From Halomonas huangheensis (GTDB taxonomy: Bacteria; Pseudomonadota; Gammaproteobacteria; Pseudomonadales; Halomonadaceae): a stretch of 64,000 nucleotides of DNA. The translations under genes were made by a program, and so were the position numbers. The notes under the pieces were generated by a model. It was not told the origin of the DNA. It did no database searches and was given only the letters and a program-made list of their open reading frames with translations. Positions 35,231-43,937 of the stretch are shown here, piece by piece; positions within the stretch are counted from its first letter, which is position 1, and each line of letters starts with the position of its first letter. The stretch covers positions 62,001-126,000 of the forward strand of contig NZ_CP013106.1 of NCBI RefSeq assembly GCF_001431725.1, in the 5' to 3' direction.

Positions 35231-35767
35231 ATGTCTCGGACCGAGCGTGATGTATCGCCTTCCTCCGCCAAGCCGGAGCTGGATCTTCAACAGTTTCTGC
35301 CCTATCGGCTCAACTCTCTGGCGGATCGTATCAGTCAGGCGTTGGCGCAGCTCTATGCCGAGCGCTATCAGATCAATATCGCCGAGTGGCGGGTACTTGC
35401 CTGGTTGTCACATCTGGACCAGCTATCTGCCAGACAGATCTGCCTGGCCACGCGCATGGATAAGGCACGAGTTTCCCGCGCGGTACAGGCACTGGAAGAG
35501 CGGGGACTGATTCAGAGAACGCCATCTGTTCGAGATCAGCGAGTTCATGACCTCTGTCTGACCCCCGATGGGCAGGTGTTGCTGGAGTCGTTGATCCCGG
35601 AGGCTCGCCAGTGGGAGGCCGATCTGCTGGCGACGCTCAGCGTCAACGAGTATCGAGATATGATGAACATCATCGGCAAGCTGGAGCGGCAGCTTGATCG
35701 CCTCGAACAGGGTGCTGGGCTGGACTCCGGAACAGATATGGACTCACCTCGAACTGAGCGAGGCTGA
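35231..35767 (+). CDS. MarR-family transcriptional regulator
   Basis: 178 residues. The winged helix-turn-helix lies around residues 60-115: LSARQICLATRMDKARVSRAVQALEERGLI, with wing RTPSVRDQRVHDLCLT. It is divergent from the homogentisate operon and, by analogy with aromatic-pathway MarR proteins (HpaR/HmgR style), likely represses it until a pathway intermediate binds. The C-terminus extends about 20 residues past the usual domain. Its stop is 8 bp from the convergent Rieske stop. Confidence 0.9.
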   Translation: MSRTERDVSPSSAKPELDLQQFLPYRLNSLADRISQALAQLYAERYQINIAEWRVLAWLSHLDQLSARQICLATRMDKARVSRAVQALEERGLIQRTPSVRDQRVHDLCLTPDGQVLLESLIPEARQWEADLLATLSVNEYRDMMNIIGKLERQLDRLEQGAGLDSGTDMDSPRTERG

Positions 35768-35775
35768 GCTCAGGC

Positions 35776-36150
35776 TCAGCCGACTACCAGCCAGCCGCCG
35801 TCGTCTTCCTGCACTGGCACAGGGTCGAGTGCTTCGCCCTGGGCCGGGCCGGAAATGCCTTCGCCGTTATCGACGCGGAAGGTGGCCTGATGGCTGGTGC
35901 AGATCAGCAGTCCGCCATCTCGGCTGAGGATATTCTCGCCACGTCCATCGAGTGGCAGATACTGGTGAGGGCAGGCGTTGACGTAAGCATGCAACACCCC
36001 CTCACCGTCGCGCACCATGACCAGCGGGAAACGCCCATTGGCACTCTCCACACTGACACAGCGGCTCTCGCCACGCCCGATATCAGCGGCTTTCAGAATG
36101 CGTGTTCCGGCCGGAGGAGCCGAGCGGTAGCTACGCCATACTTCGCTCAT
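35776..36150 (-). CDS. Rieske [2Fe-2S] ferredoxin-like protein
   Basis: 124 residues. Cluster ligands follow the Rieske pattern: CPH near residue 60 and CTSH 21 residues later, both Cys-His pairs intact. There is no signal peptide or membrane anchor, so it is probably a soluble electron carrier for an oxygenase. No oxygenase subunit lies nearby. It is 15 bp downstream of an IclR gene on the same strand and may be co-transcribed with it. Confidence 0.88.
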   Translation of the reverse strand: MSEVWRSYRSAPPAGTRILKAADIGRGESRCVSVESANGRFPLVMVRDGEGVLHAYVNACPHQYLPLDGRGENILSRDGGLLICTSHQATFRVDNGEGISGPAQGEALDPVPVQEDDGGWLVVG

Positions 36151-36165
36151 GCAGACAGCTTGACC

Positions 36166-37002
36166 TCAGGAACGATAATCATCGACGGAGGGGATGCGTC
36201 CACCCAACTGGGCGGTAATCGCGTGGGCGGTATCGCGTACCAGCTCGCCCAGTGAGGCAAGTCGGCTGTCCGGGATGCGTGCGACAGGGCCAGAGACCGA
36301 GATGGCCGCCAGAGGTGTTCCCAGTTCATTGTGAATGCAGGCCGCAACGCAATGCAGGCCGATGGCGTGCTCCTCACGGTCGCAGGCATAGCCACTGTAG
36401 CGAATCTCGGCCATGGCACGGCGCACTTCCGTGGGATTGGTCATGGTGTTGACGGTGACGCCGTCGAGGCCGCGCTCGGCCAGTACCCAGTCAAGTTCGT
36501 CCTCGGGCAGCCAGGCAAGCAGTGCCTTGCCGACGCCGGAGGCATGCAGCGGTGCGCGTGAACCCAGACGGGTGATCATACGCATCATCTGTGCTGACTC
36601 GCTCTGGGCGAGAAAGACGGCGGTGGCACCATCGCGAACGCCGAGGTTGGCGGTTTCGCCGGTTTCACGAGTCAGGCGGCGCAGGTAGGGGCGGCTGGTG
36701 CCCACGAAGTCGCGGGCTTCGAGGAAGCTGTTGCCGATGCGGAAGGTCTTGACGTCGATACGCCATACACCGAGGCTTTCGTCCTGGGTAATGAAGCCTT
36801 GGCTCTGCAGCGCTTGCAGCAGACGGTGGGTGGTCGACGGAGCAAGGTCGGACTGTTCGGCAATATCGGATAGCGCGAGGCCGCCAGGGTGGGCGGAAAG
36901 GCGCTCGAGAAGATTGAGTCCACGCACCAGTGATTGACTGTGGCCACCACTGGCCTTGCCCGATGCGGGGCGTCCCGCCGTCCTGCGTTTGCCTTCGGTC
37001 AC
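36166..37002 (-). CDS. IclR-family transcriptional regulator
   Basis: 278 residues from GTG 37002, chosen for the SD AGGGAGA seven to eight bases upstream; GTG 37026 is an alternative. The N-terminal tail is basic, followed by the winged helix ALSDIAEQSDLAPSTTHRLLQAL. The effector domain contains PLHASGVGKALLAWLPE, YACDREEHAIGLHCVAA and AISVSGP. It is followed by the Rieske gene. Its target is unknown; candidates are the Rieske gene itself or the ECHDC3-like gene further upstream. Confidence 0.9.
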   Translation of the reverse strand: MTEGKRRTAGRPASGKASGGHSQSLVRGLNLLERLSAHPGGLALSDIAEQSDLAPSTTHRLLQALQSQGFITQDESLGVWRIDVKTFRIGNSFLEARDFVGTSRPYLRRLTRETGETANLGVRDGATAVFLAQSESAQMMRMITRLGSRAPLHASGVGKALLAWLPEDELDWVLAERGLDGVTVNTMTNPTEVRRAMAEIRYSGYACDREEHAIGLHCVAACIHNELGTPLAAISVSGPVARIPDSRLASLGELVRDTAHAITAQLGGRIPSVDDYRS

Positions 37003-37136
37003 CTTTATCTTCTCCCTTGCGTGCACCCTGTGCTCGAATTACTGGGACCCCATCGCTGTTGGCTTGTGGCTGACAGCAGGGATTCACTTTTCAATTTCAA
37101 TAGCATACCGCTTGAGCGAAAGGCTGTCTCGTTTAC

Positions 37137-37149
37137 GGAAAACGATTCC
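37137..37149. promoter_or_regulatory. Candidate operator upstream of the second IclR gene
   Basis: GGAA-N5-TTCC (GGAAAACGATTCC) lies about 135 bp upstream of the iclR start, between the two minus-strand genes. The half-sites are only 4 bp, so support is weak. Confidence 0.35.
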
Positions 37150-37203
37150 ACATGAACCTGTCAAACAGGTTCTGATCCGATGTTCTGTGGCCTTGCGGTG
37201 TGC

Positions 37204-38016
37204 TCAACGATGCTGCCAGTTCGGCGCTCGCTTGTTGATGAAAGCATCGATTCCTTCGCTGACATCCTCGGCCATCATATTGCTGGCCATGACTTCGCCG
37301 GCGAAGGCGTAGGCCTGCCCCAGAGGCAGGGTGCGTTGGCGACTGAGCAATGCCTTGCCGGTGGTCAAGGCAACACGACTCTTGGCGCGCAGGCTATCCA
37401 GCAGCGTGGAGAGCTCCTCGTCGAGGCTATTGTCTTCGGCAACGCGGTTGATCAGTCCCCAGTCGAGCGCGGTATTGGCATCGATGAACTCCCCGGTATA
37501 TAGCATCTCTGCTGCACGCTTTGGTGATACGCTGCGGGTCAGCGCCACGGCGGGAGTCGAGCAGAACAGTCCGACATTGATCCCGGAGACGGCGAAACGT
37601 GACGATCGGGCGGCGACGGCCATATCGCAACTGGCGACCAACTGGCAGCCGGCTGCCGTTGCCACACCCTGGACGCGGGCGATGACCGGCACAGGGCACT
37701 CCTGAATCTGCTGCATGACACGACTGCAGTGCGCAAACAGCTGTCGGTAGTCGTCCTCATTGCCCAGCTCGCGCATTTCATGCAGGTCGTGCCCAGCGCA
37801 GAAGGCCCGGCCTTCGGCGGCGATGACCACTGCATGCAGGTCATGCTCGTCCTGTAGTGATGCCAGCGCATCCTCGAGCGCAGTCAACATCTCGGCGGAC
37901 AGGGCGTTGTAGTTATCTGGCCGATTGAGGGTCAGTGTCGTAACCCCTCGCTCGTCGTGACGCAGCACCTGGGCAGACGGGGTAGCGTCGCAGGTCGCCA
38001 GTTGATGTTGGCTCAT
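37204..38016 (-). CDS. ECHDC3-like crotonase-fold protein
   Basis: 270 residues from ATG 38016, with GGAGA upstream. Crotonase fold: FCAGHDLHEM for the first oxyanion region and GVATAAGCQLVASCDMA. The two catalytic glutamates of enoyl-CoA hydratase are absent: GGCE-type Glu is Gln (GCQL) and the PEI Glu is Gly (SGIN). The segment GINVGLFCSTPAVALTR matches the mitochondrial ECHDC3 subfamily rather than true hydratases. It is therefore unlikely to be a standard enoyl-CoA hydratase. It could act as a decarboxylase, thioesterase or CoA-ester binder; the role is unknown. Confidence 0.87.
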   Translation of the reverse strand: MSQHQLATCDATPSAQVLRHDERGVTTLTLNRPDNYNALSAEMLTALEDALASLQDEHDLHAVVIAAEGRAFCAGHDLHEMRELGNEDDYRQLFAHCSRVMQQIQECPVPVIARVQGVATAAGCQLVASCDMAVAARSSRFAVSGINVGLFCSTPAVALTRSVSPKRAAEMLYTGEFIDANTALDWGLINRVAEDNSLDEELSTLLDSLRAKSRVALTTGKALLSRQRTLPLGQAYAFAGEVMASNMMAEDVSEGIDAFINKRAPNWQHR

Positions 38017-38144
38017 ATTGGTGAGTCTCCGGCATCTCGATCGTCGCCAGACTAGCTTGCCCCGAGCCATTTGCGGGCACTTGTGCGACCAAAGGGGAAT
38101 ATGTCAGTCGCATATCCAGCCCTGTCATCGTTCGGAAAATGCAA

Positions 38145-38167
38145 CAGCCCGCTCATCGAGCGGGCTG
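38145..38167 (-). terminator. Hairpin after the NCS2 permease gene
   Basis: A 10-bp perfect stem CAGCCCGCTC / GAGCGGGCTG with a 3-nt loop lies just beyond the permease stop on the minus strand, followed by TTGCATTTT. Confidence 0.7.
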
Positions 38168-38175
38168 CAATACGT

Positions 38176-39525
38176 TTAGATATCGTCGCGGAAACTGCGG
38201 TCCCGACGAGGCAATACCAGGTTGAGGATGATGGCGAATAGCGCGCCCGGAATCAGGCCCGAATGGATGATCGCCTGAATGTTTTCATTGAGGTTGGCAT
38301 ACAGACCTTCCTGAGCCGGCAGGCCGATGGCCGCAGACAGCGAAACGCCGATGATCACCATATTGCGCTTGTTGAAGTCGATGCTTGCCAGCATCTTGAT
38401 GCCTGCGCTGGCGATCATGCCGAACATGATCAGCACGGCTCCACCGAGCACCGAGTTGGGAATGCTGTTGATGATGGCCCCCAGCTTGGGCACCAGACCA
38501 GCCATGAGCAGGAAGGCGCCGCCGATGGCCACCACGTAACGACTGACGACACCGGTCAACGCCACCATGCCGACGTTCTGGCTGAAGCTGATCTGCGGGA
38601 AGGCGTTGAAGATGGCGGCAAAGACACTGGCCAGGCCATCGGCCATCACGCCTCCTGACAGCTCCTTCGCGGTGGGTTCACGGTTCATACCACCGGCGGT
38701 GGTGCCGACGATATCGCCGATGGACTCGGCGCAGGTAACGACGGCCAGCAATACTACGGGAATGATTGCCGCGGCGTGGAACTCAAGGCCGATGTGTAGC
38801 GGAACCGGCAGCGAGATCCAGCCGGCGGAGGTAATGTTGCCGAAATCGATGTAGCCGAAGCCCATGGCGGTGAAGTAACCCGCGACCAGTCCCAGCAAGG
38901 GCGCCATTTCCGACCAGATACCACGGCCGTACTGGTGCAGTGCCAGAGTCACCACGAACACCAGTGCGCCCAGCGCGATATGGTGAGGGGCACCGAAGTC
39001 CGAGGCACCGCCACCACCACCGAGGTAGAGAAAGCCGACCGGCATCAGCAGGGTGCCGAGCATGACCACGAAGGTGCCGGTGACCACTGGCGGGAAGAGG
39101 AAGCGGAAGATCGGCAGGAACAGCCCGACAATCGCCATGGCGATGCCGCCACAGAGTGCGGCCCCCAGGGCAGCAGGGAGGCCCATGCCGACCGCGATCG
39201 GGATCAGCACCGGCACGAAGCCGAAGCTGGTACCCATGACAATCGGTAGACGCGCACCGATGGGCCCCAGGCCCAGCGATTGCACCAGGGTGGCGATGCC
39301 GGCCACAAACATCGCCGCCTGAATCATGAAAGCCGTCTGGTCGGCTGGAAGGTCGGCGGCTCCTGCGATGATGATGGGAACGGTCACGTTGCCGACGAAC
39401 ATTGCCAGCACGTGCTGCAGTCCGAGCGGAATCGCTCGACTGAGCGGTGGCATGGCATTTACGTCATGGGTACTGCGTACCCGGCGCGCTTCCTGTTCTT
39501 CTGCGGTCGACTCGTTGGTCGGCAT
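38176..39525 (-). CDS. NCS2 family nucleobase:cation symporter (xanthine/urate type)
   Basis: 449 residues with about 13-14 membrane segments. AGGAG lies upstream of the ATG. Signatures include PLGLQHVLAMFVGNVTVPI, the conserved AESIGDIVGTT and FPQISFSQNVGMVALTGV with the family QNxG motif. It imports purines with protons or sodium. It lies 163 bp after an 8-oxoguanine deaminase gene on the same strand, pointing to a purine or oxidised-purine substrate (inference). Confidence 0.92.
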   Translation of the reverse strand: MPTNESTAEEQEARRVRSTHDVNAMPPLSRAIPLGLQHVLAMFVGNVTVPIIIAGAADLPADQTAFMIQAAMFVAGIATLVQSLGLGPIGARLPIVMGTSFGFVPVLIPIAVGMGLPAALGAALCGGIAMAIVGLFLPIFRFLFPPVVTGTFVVMLGTLLMPVGFLYLGGGGGASDFGAPHHIALGALVFVVTLALHQYGRGIWSEMAPLLGLVAGYFTAMGFGYIDFGNITSAGWISLPVPLHIGLEFHAAAIIPVVLLAVVTCAESIGDIVGTTAGGMNREPTAKELSGGVMADGLASVFAAIFNAFPQISFSQNVGMVALTGVVSRYVVAIGGAFLLMAGLVPKLGAIINSIPNSVLGGAVLIMFGMIASAGIKMLASIDFNKRNMVIIGVSLSAAIGLPAQEGLYANLNENIQAIIHSGLIPGALFAIILNLVLPRRDRSFRDDI

Positions 39526-39688
39526 GGTAGGGTTCTCCTGTTGTCATTGTCGTTGAACCTGTTGAAACCCCGGAGATCATGCTGAGTGCCGCTTCGGGCA
39601 TTCCGGAAGCGGCTGCTGCAGACACGATCACCGATTGTATGAGTGTGTAGTGAGTGCTTCTCCCTTCGTCCCGTGAGCGCCGTTGCGG

Positions 39689-41062
39689 TTAGACAGCCTG
39701 GCGTAGCTGACGCGCTGCCGCATCATGGCGCGCCAGTAGTGCCTCAAGGTCGACGCCCAGTGGCTGGCCATCGGCAACACGCCATTGACCGGCAACCATC
39801 ACGCGATCGGCCCGATGAGCACCGCATAGCAGCAGTGCTGCCAGCGGGTTCTCGGCACCCGAGAAACGCGCTTCGTCGAGACGGAACATCGCCAGATCTG
39901 CCTGCTGACCAACCTTGAGCCCACCGATGTCACTGCGACCCAGGCAGCCTGCCGACCCTTGTGTGGCCCAGCGGATCACATCCTGGTGGCGCACCTGGCT
40001 TGGTGAGTAGCGCAGTCGTCCAATCAGCATCGCCTGACGCATCTCCTCGGCAAGGTTGGAATGATCGGCGGATGCCGAGCCGTCCACTGCCAGCCCGACG
40101 GGACAACCAGCGGCCTCCAACTCGAGGGTGCGACACATGCCCGAGCCCAACACCATGTTGGATGAGGGGCAGTGGGCGATGCCTGTTCCAGCCTGGCCGA
40201 GGCGCTTGACCTCATCGTCATTGAAGTGGATGCCATGGGCCAGCCAGGTGCGGTCCGATAGCCAGCCGGTGGCTTCGAGATAGTCCAGCGGTCGCATGCC
40301 AAATAGCTTCTGGCAGTAGTTGGTCTCGTCTTCAGTCTCTGCCAGGTGCGTGTGCAGGCGCACATCGCGCTGCTCCGCCAGACGTGCGCTGTCCTGCATC
40401 AGTTCGCGGCTGACCGAGAACGGTGAGCAGGGCGCCAGCGCCAGGGTGATCATCGCTCCTTCACCACGTTCGTGATAGGCATCGATCAGGCGCGTGCTCT
40501 CGTCGAGAATGGTGGCTTCGTCCTGAACCACGGACTGCGGAGGGAGGCCTCCGTCATCGCGCCCAACACTCATCGAGCCGCGTGTCAGTGCGGCCCGAAC
40601 CTGGAGTCGCCGCGCAGTCTCTACCTGGATATCGATGGCATGCTGCAGTGCGCCCGAAAAGACGTAATGGTGATCTGCCACCGTGGTGCAGCCGCTCATC
40701 AGCAGCTCCACCATGGCCAGCTCACTGGCCAGCGCGAGCTGATCCTCGGTCAGGTTGGCCCAGACGTCATACAGGGTGGTCAGCCAGGGGAACAGTTCCT
40801 TGTTGAGCGCCGGTGAGTAGGCGCGAGTCAGGGTCTGATAGAAATGATGGTGAGTGTTCACTAGACCGGGTAGCAGTACATGCTGTGAGGCATCGAAGGT
40901 CTGGTCGATGGGCGTTTCCGGAGTAGCGCCACGGGCGACAACCTCGACGATGCGCCCGTCGCGAACGACAATTCCGCCGACGGCGGCGTCATCGCTGACC
41001 GCCAGCGGTTGGCGGATCCACAGGCTCTGCTGGTTGTCCGCAGGTGTCTCGGAATGGGTCAT
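39689..41062 (-). CDS. 8-oxoguanine deaminase-like amidohydrolase (ATZ/TRZ family)
   Basis: 457 residues from ATG 41062, with a strong SD AGGAGGA; an upstream ATG would add 17 residues. Metal ligands are the HHHFYQ motif in LPGLVNTHHHFYQTLTR, HTHLAETEDE, HGIHF and the Asp in LAVDGSASADHSN. These motifs match characterised 8-oxoguanine deaminases, which turn 8-oxoguanine to urate; other purine or triazine deaminases share the fold. The adjacent purine permease supports a purine substrate. Confidence 0.88.
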   Translation of the reverse strand: MTHSETPADNQQSLWIRQPLAVSDDAAVGGIVVRDGRIVEVVARGATPETPIDQTFDASQHVLLPGLVNTHHHFYQTLTRAYSPALNKELFPWLTTLYDVWANLTEDQLALASELAMVELLMSGCTTVADHHYVFSGALQHAIDIQVETARRLQVRAALTRGSMSVGRDDGGLPPQSVVQDEATILDESTRLIDAYHERGEGAMITLALAPCSPFSVSRELMQDSARLAEQRDVRLHTHLAETEDETNYCQKLFGMRPLDYLEATGWLSDRTWLAHGIHFNDDEVKRLGQAGTGIAHCPSSNMVLGSGMCRTLELEAAGCPVGLAVDGSASADHSNLAEEMRQAMLIGRLRYSPSQVRHQDVIRWATQGSAGCLGRSDIGGLKVGQQADLAMFRLDEARFSGAENPLAALLLCGAHRADRVMVAGQWRVADGQPLGVDLEALLARHDAAARQLRQAV

Positions 41063-41479
41063 GCTGTCCTCCTGGGTGACTTCGCTAGGCGAAGGGTTAC
41101 CCAAGCATCGCAAGTGCCATGAGGATTGAGCCTCGATGGGATACCTGGTTCAGGTGCCTTCGATCATGGCTGCACATGGCGCGAGATGCGCCATTCTGGT
41201 GCCTTGCATGCATCTATGCGCCAATTTGATGCACAATTGTTTGTGTTTATTGTGTACAAAATGGAATTTTCTGAGGGGCAATGTCAAGCGTTTCCGTGCA
41301 ACAAGACTGATGTTGCGAGGGGGCCGCTGAAAATTATCTGTGCTACCAGTGACTTCCTGACGAAGCTTCGGCTTCTAGTCATATCTGACAGCCGGCAGAA
41401 GAACACAACAGCAATGCGGGCCCGCCATCAGACGGTCCCGCGGTCAGTACTGCTGTGTTTTGTGGCGGCACAGTACTGA
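41063..41479. other. Gene-free region upstream of the deaminase
   Basis: 417 bp. The right half is AT-rich around 41225-41300 and probably holds the deaminase promoter (minus strand). Near 41444-41479 an inverted repeat TCAGTACTG / CAGTACTGA overlaps the EamA stop and may help terminate that gene. No credible ORF or RNA was seen. Confidence 0.5.
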
Positions 41480-42406
41480 TCAGGTAGGTGGCTCTGTGAC
41501 GTCTTCTTCTGCCATGGCCATGCGGCGTGCCTTGCGCCGTGTGAGACGATCGCCGAACAGGTAGCATCCCAGCGCGACCAGGATCAGCACGGCACCGATC
41601 ATCATGGAGGATGATGGCGACTCCTGGTTGAGAAACATGCCCAACGACATTGCCAGCACCGGGGTGATCAGGGTGACCAGCGCTACGGTGGCGGCATGCA
41701 GGCGTGACAGGATCAGGTAGTAGCAGAGGAAGCCGATCACCGAACCGAACAATGCCAGATAGACCACGGCCCATAGACCGCGGTGGGTCAGCGGAATCGA
41801 CAGTGGCTCGCCGCTGGTCAGCCATAGTACGAGGAAGCAGGGCATCGAGAGCGCCAGAGCACCAACGGTCTGGGTCAAGGGGTCAAGACCTGCGGCCACC
41901 CGTTGTACGGCGATACCACTGGCGCTGAACAACGTTACCGCCATCAGCATCATCGCCAGAGCAAGTTGCTGTTGGCTGCCCTGGACCCCGAGGCTGTCGA
42001 GAAACACCACGCCAAGACCGGCGACGCCCAGTGCGCAACCAAACCAATGCCAGCGCCGAAGACGGGTTGCTCCGGGTAGCGCCTGCAGAATCAAGCCAGA
42101 GATCAGTGGTGCCATGCCGAACATTACCGAGAGCATGCCGGACGGTAGGAACTGCGATGCATAGTAGCTGAGTGCCATGGCACCGAAGACACCAGGAACG
42201 GCGGCCGCATAGCTGAGCAGAGCACGCCGGTCGAGACGTGGCGTGCGACGCAGCAATAACAGCAGGAAGCCACCTATGATCAGGGCTCCGCCCATGCGTA
42301 GCATAACGCTACCGACAGGGGCGCCGCCTTCCGCACTCCATTTGATGGCGAGAGGCGTTGAGGCCCAGACCAGAACAACAATCAGATAGGCCAGTCCGGT
42401 TGGCAT
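41480..42406 (-). CDS. EamA/DMT family transporter
   Basis: 308 residues with ten membrane segments in two EamA repeats (about residues 5-135 and 145-285). PTGLAYLIVVLVWASTPLAIKW opens the first repeat. YLALFGSVIGFLCYYLIL and TLITPVLAMSLG in the second are typical. The C-terminus is a charged cytoplasmic tail (RLTRRKARRMAMAEED). Relatives export amino acids, nucleosides or other metabolites; the substrate is not determinable. AAGGA precedes the ATG. Confidence 0.9.
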   Translation of the reverse strand: MPTGLAYLIVVLVWASTPLAIKWSAEGGAPVGSVMLRMGGALIIGGFLLLLLRRTPRLDRRALLSYAAAVPGVFGAMALSYYASQFLPSGMLSVMFGMAPLISGLILQALPGATRLRRWHWFGCALGVAGLGVVFLDSLGVQGSQQQLALAMMLMAVTLFSASGIAVQRVAAGLDPLTQTVGALALSMPCFLVLWLTSGEPLSIPLTHRGLWAVVYLALFGSVIGFLCYYLILSRLHAATVALVTLITPVLAMSLGMFLNQESPSSSMMIGAVLILVALGCYLFGDRLTRRKARRMAMAEEDVTEPPT

Positions 42407-42467
42407 ACCACAGAATCCTTTTCATCTAGAGCCATGGGTAGGCGCCGCACTGTGGAGGCGCCGCAAA

Positions 42468-42531
42468 CAAGTGACGGAACATGCAAGTGACTGGGCATGC
42501 AAGTGATTGAGCATGCAAGTGATTGAGCATA
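42468..42531. repeat. Four tandem 16-bp repeats
   Basis: Units of exactly 16 bp begin CAAGTGA at 42468, 42484, 42500 and 42516. The last two differ only at the final base, the first two diverge in the middle. It lies in the 280-bp gap between serA and the EamA gene, both read leftward. Confidence 0.95.
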
Positions 42532-42583
42532 GTTGTGCACGAGGTATTTCGATACCCCACAAACCATTGGCCAGAAACGACCA

Positions 42584-42607
42584 CCGCCGCCCCTGACGAG
42601 GCGGCGG
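42584..42607 (-). terminator. Hairpin after serA
   Basis: The 8-bp stem CCGCCGCC / GGCGGCGG with an 8-nt loop lies about 80 bp past the serA stop. On the minus strand it is followed by GTGGTCGTTTCTGG, a weak U tract. Confidence 0.5.
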
Positions 42608-42686
42608 CAGTATCATGCGGCATGGGCGGGCAGCGGAGCGCAGTCGGTGAACCGATCTGGTTCGTGCGGTCCGTGCCATATCCCGG

Positions 42687-43937
42687 TCAGTCTGCGTAGT
42701 TGGTCTCTGAGTACAGCACTCGTGTACGCAACGTATGGTTGACCTCGCGCAGCGCTTCGAGCGCCTGCGGGCCATAGGCCTTGTCGACATCGATCACCAC
42801 GTAGCCGACCTTGTTGTTGGTCTGCAGGTACTGGCCGGAGATGTTGATGTCGTTTTCCGACAGTACGCGGTTGATCTCGGACAGCACGCCGGGCACGTTC
42901 TCGTGGATATGCAGCAGGCGATGCTTGTCCGGGTGTGCCGGCAAGGCGACTTCCGGGAAGTTGACTGAGGTGACGGTAGAACCGTTGTCGGAAAACGTGA
43001 CCAGTTTTTCGGACACCTCGACGCCGATGTTCTCCTGAGCCTCGAGCGTCGAGCCACCGACGTGCGGTGTCAGGATCACATTCTCGAGACCACGCAGCGG
43101 GCTGACGAATTCTTCAGCATTACCCTTGGGCTCGACCGGGAACACGTCGATGGCGGCGCCGTTCAAACGACCTTCCTTGATGGCCTCGGCAAGCGCTTCG
43201 ATGACCACCACGCTGCCACGTGCGGCGTTGATCAGAATTGCACCAGGCTTCATCAGCGCAATCTTTTCCTCGTCGATCATCCAACGTGTCGACGGCAGGT
43301 CAGGGACGTGCAGGCTGACCACGTCGGAGCGTGCCAACAGTTCCTCCATGCTCGCCACCTGACGGGCGTTACCCATGCCAAGCTTGGTGATCACGTCGTA
43401 GTAGATGACGTCGAAGCCAAGTGCCTCGGACAACACCGACAGCTGTGAGCCGATGCTGCCGTAGCCAACGATGCCCAGTGTCTTGCCACGTGCTTCATGG
43501 CTGTTCTTCGCGCTCTTCAACCAGCCGCCCTGGTGGGCTCGGGCGTTCTTCTCGGGAATGCCGCGCAGCAGCATGATGGCTTCCGCCAGCACCAGCTCGG
43601 CGACCGAGCGAGTGTTGGAATAGGGCGCGTTGAATACCGGGATACCACGCACCAGTGCCGAGGTGAGGTCGACCTGGTTGGTGCCGATGCAGAAACAACC
43701 CACGGCAACCAGCTTCTCGGCCGCTTCGAACACGCGCTCAGTGAGCTGAGTACGGGAGCGGATACCGATGAAGTGCACATCGCGAATCTTCTCGACCAGT
43801 GACGCTTCGTCAAGGGAGGTCGTTTGATGCTCGATGTTGGTGTAACCGGCATTGAGAAAGTTGTCCACTGCACTCTGGTGGACGCCCTCGAGCAGCAGGA
43901 TCTTGATCTTGCTCTTGTCCAGGGACGTTTTGGCCAT
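42687..43937 (-). CDS. serA: D-3-phosphoglycerate dehydrogenase
   Basis: 416 residues, E. coli type (type with a C-terminal ACT domain). The N-terminus KIKILLLEGVHQSAVDNF is followed by SRTQLTERVFEAAEKL and the NAD motif GIVGYGSIGSQLSVLSE. The catalytic Arg, Glu and His lie in NAARGSVV, DVFPVEPK and LTPHVGGST. The ACT domain occupies the last 75 residues (HENVPGVLSEINRVLSE), the probable serine-feedback site. It is the first step of serine synthesis. Confidence 0.97.
   Translation of the reverse strand: MAKTSLDKSKIKILLLEGVHQSAVDNFLNAGYTNIEHQTTSLDEASLVEKIRDVHFIGIRSRTQLTERVFEAAEKLVAVGCFCIGTNQVDLTSALVRGIPVFNAPYSNTRSVAELVLAEAIMLLRGIPEKNARAHQGGWLKSAKNSHEARGKTLGIVGYGSIGSQLSVLSEALGFDVIYYDVITKLGMGNARQVASMEELLARSDVVSLHVPDLPSTRWMIDEEKIALMKPGAILINAARGSVVVIEALAEAIKEGRLNGAAIDVFPVEPKGNAEEFVSPLRGLENVILTPHVGGSTLEAQENIGVEVSEKLVTFSDNGSTVTSVNFPEVALPAHPDKHRLLHIHENVPGVLSEINRVLSENDINISGQYLQTNNKVGYVVIDVDKAYGPQALEALREVNHTLRTRVLYSETNYAD

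Noticed and set aside
42468..42531. The 16-bp tandem array considered as a CRISPR.
   Set aside because: There are no spacers between repeats, units are directly adjacent, and no cas genes are present. The same holds for every other array in the window.
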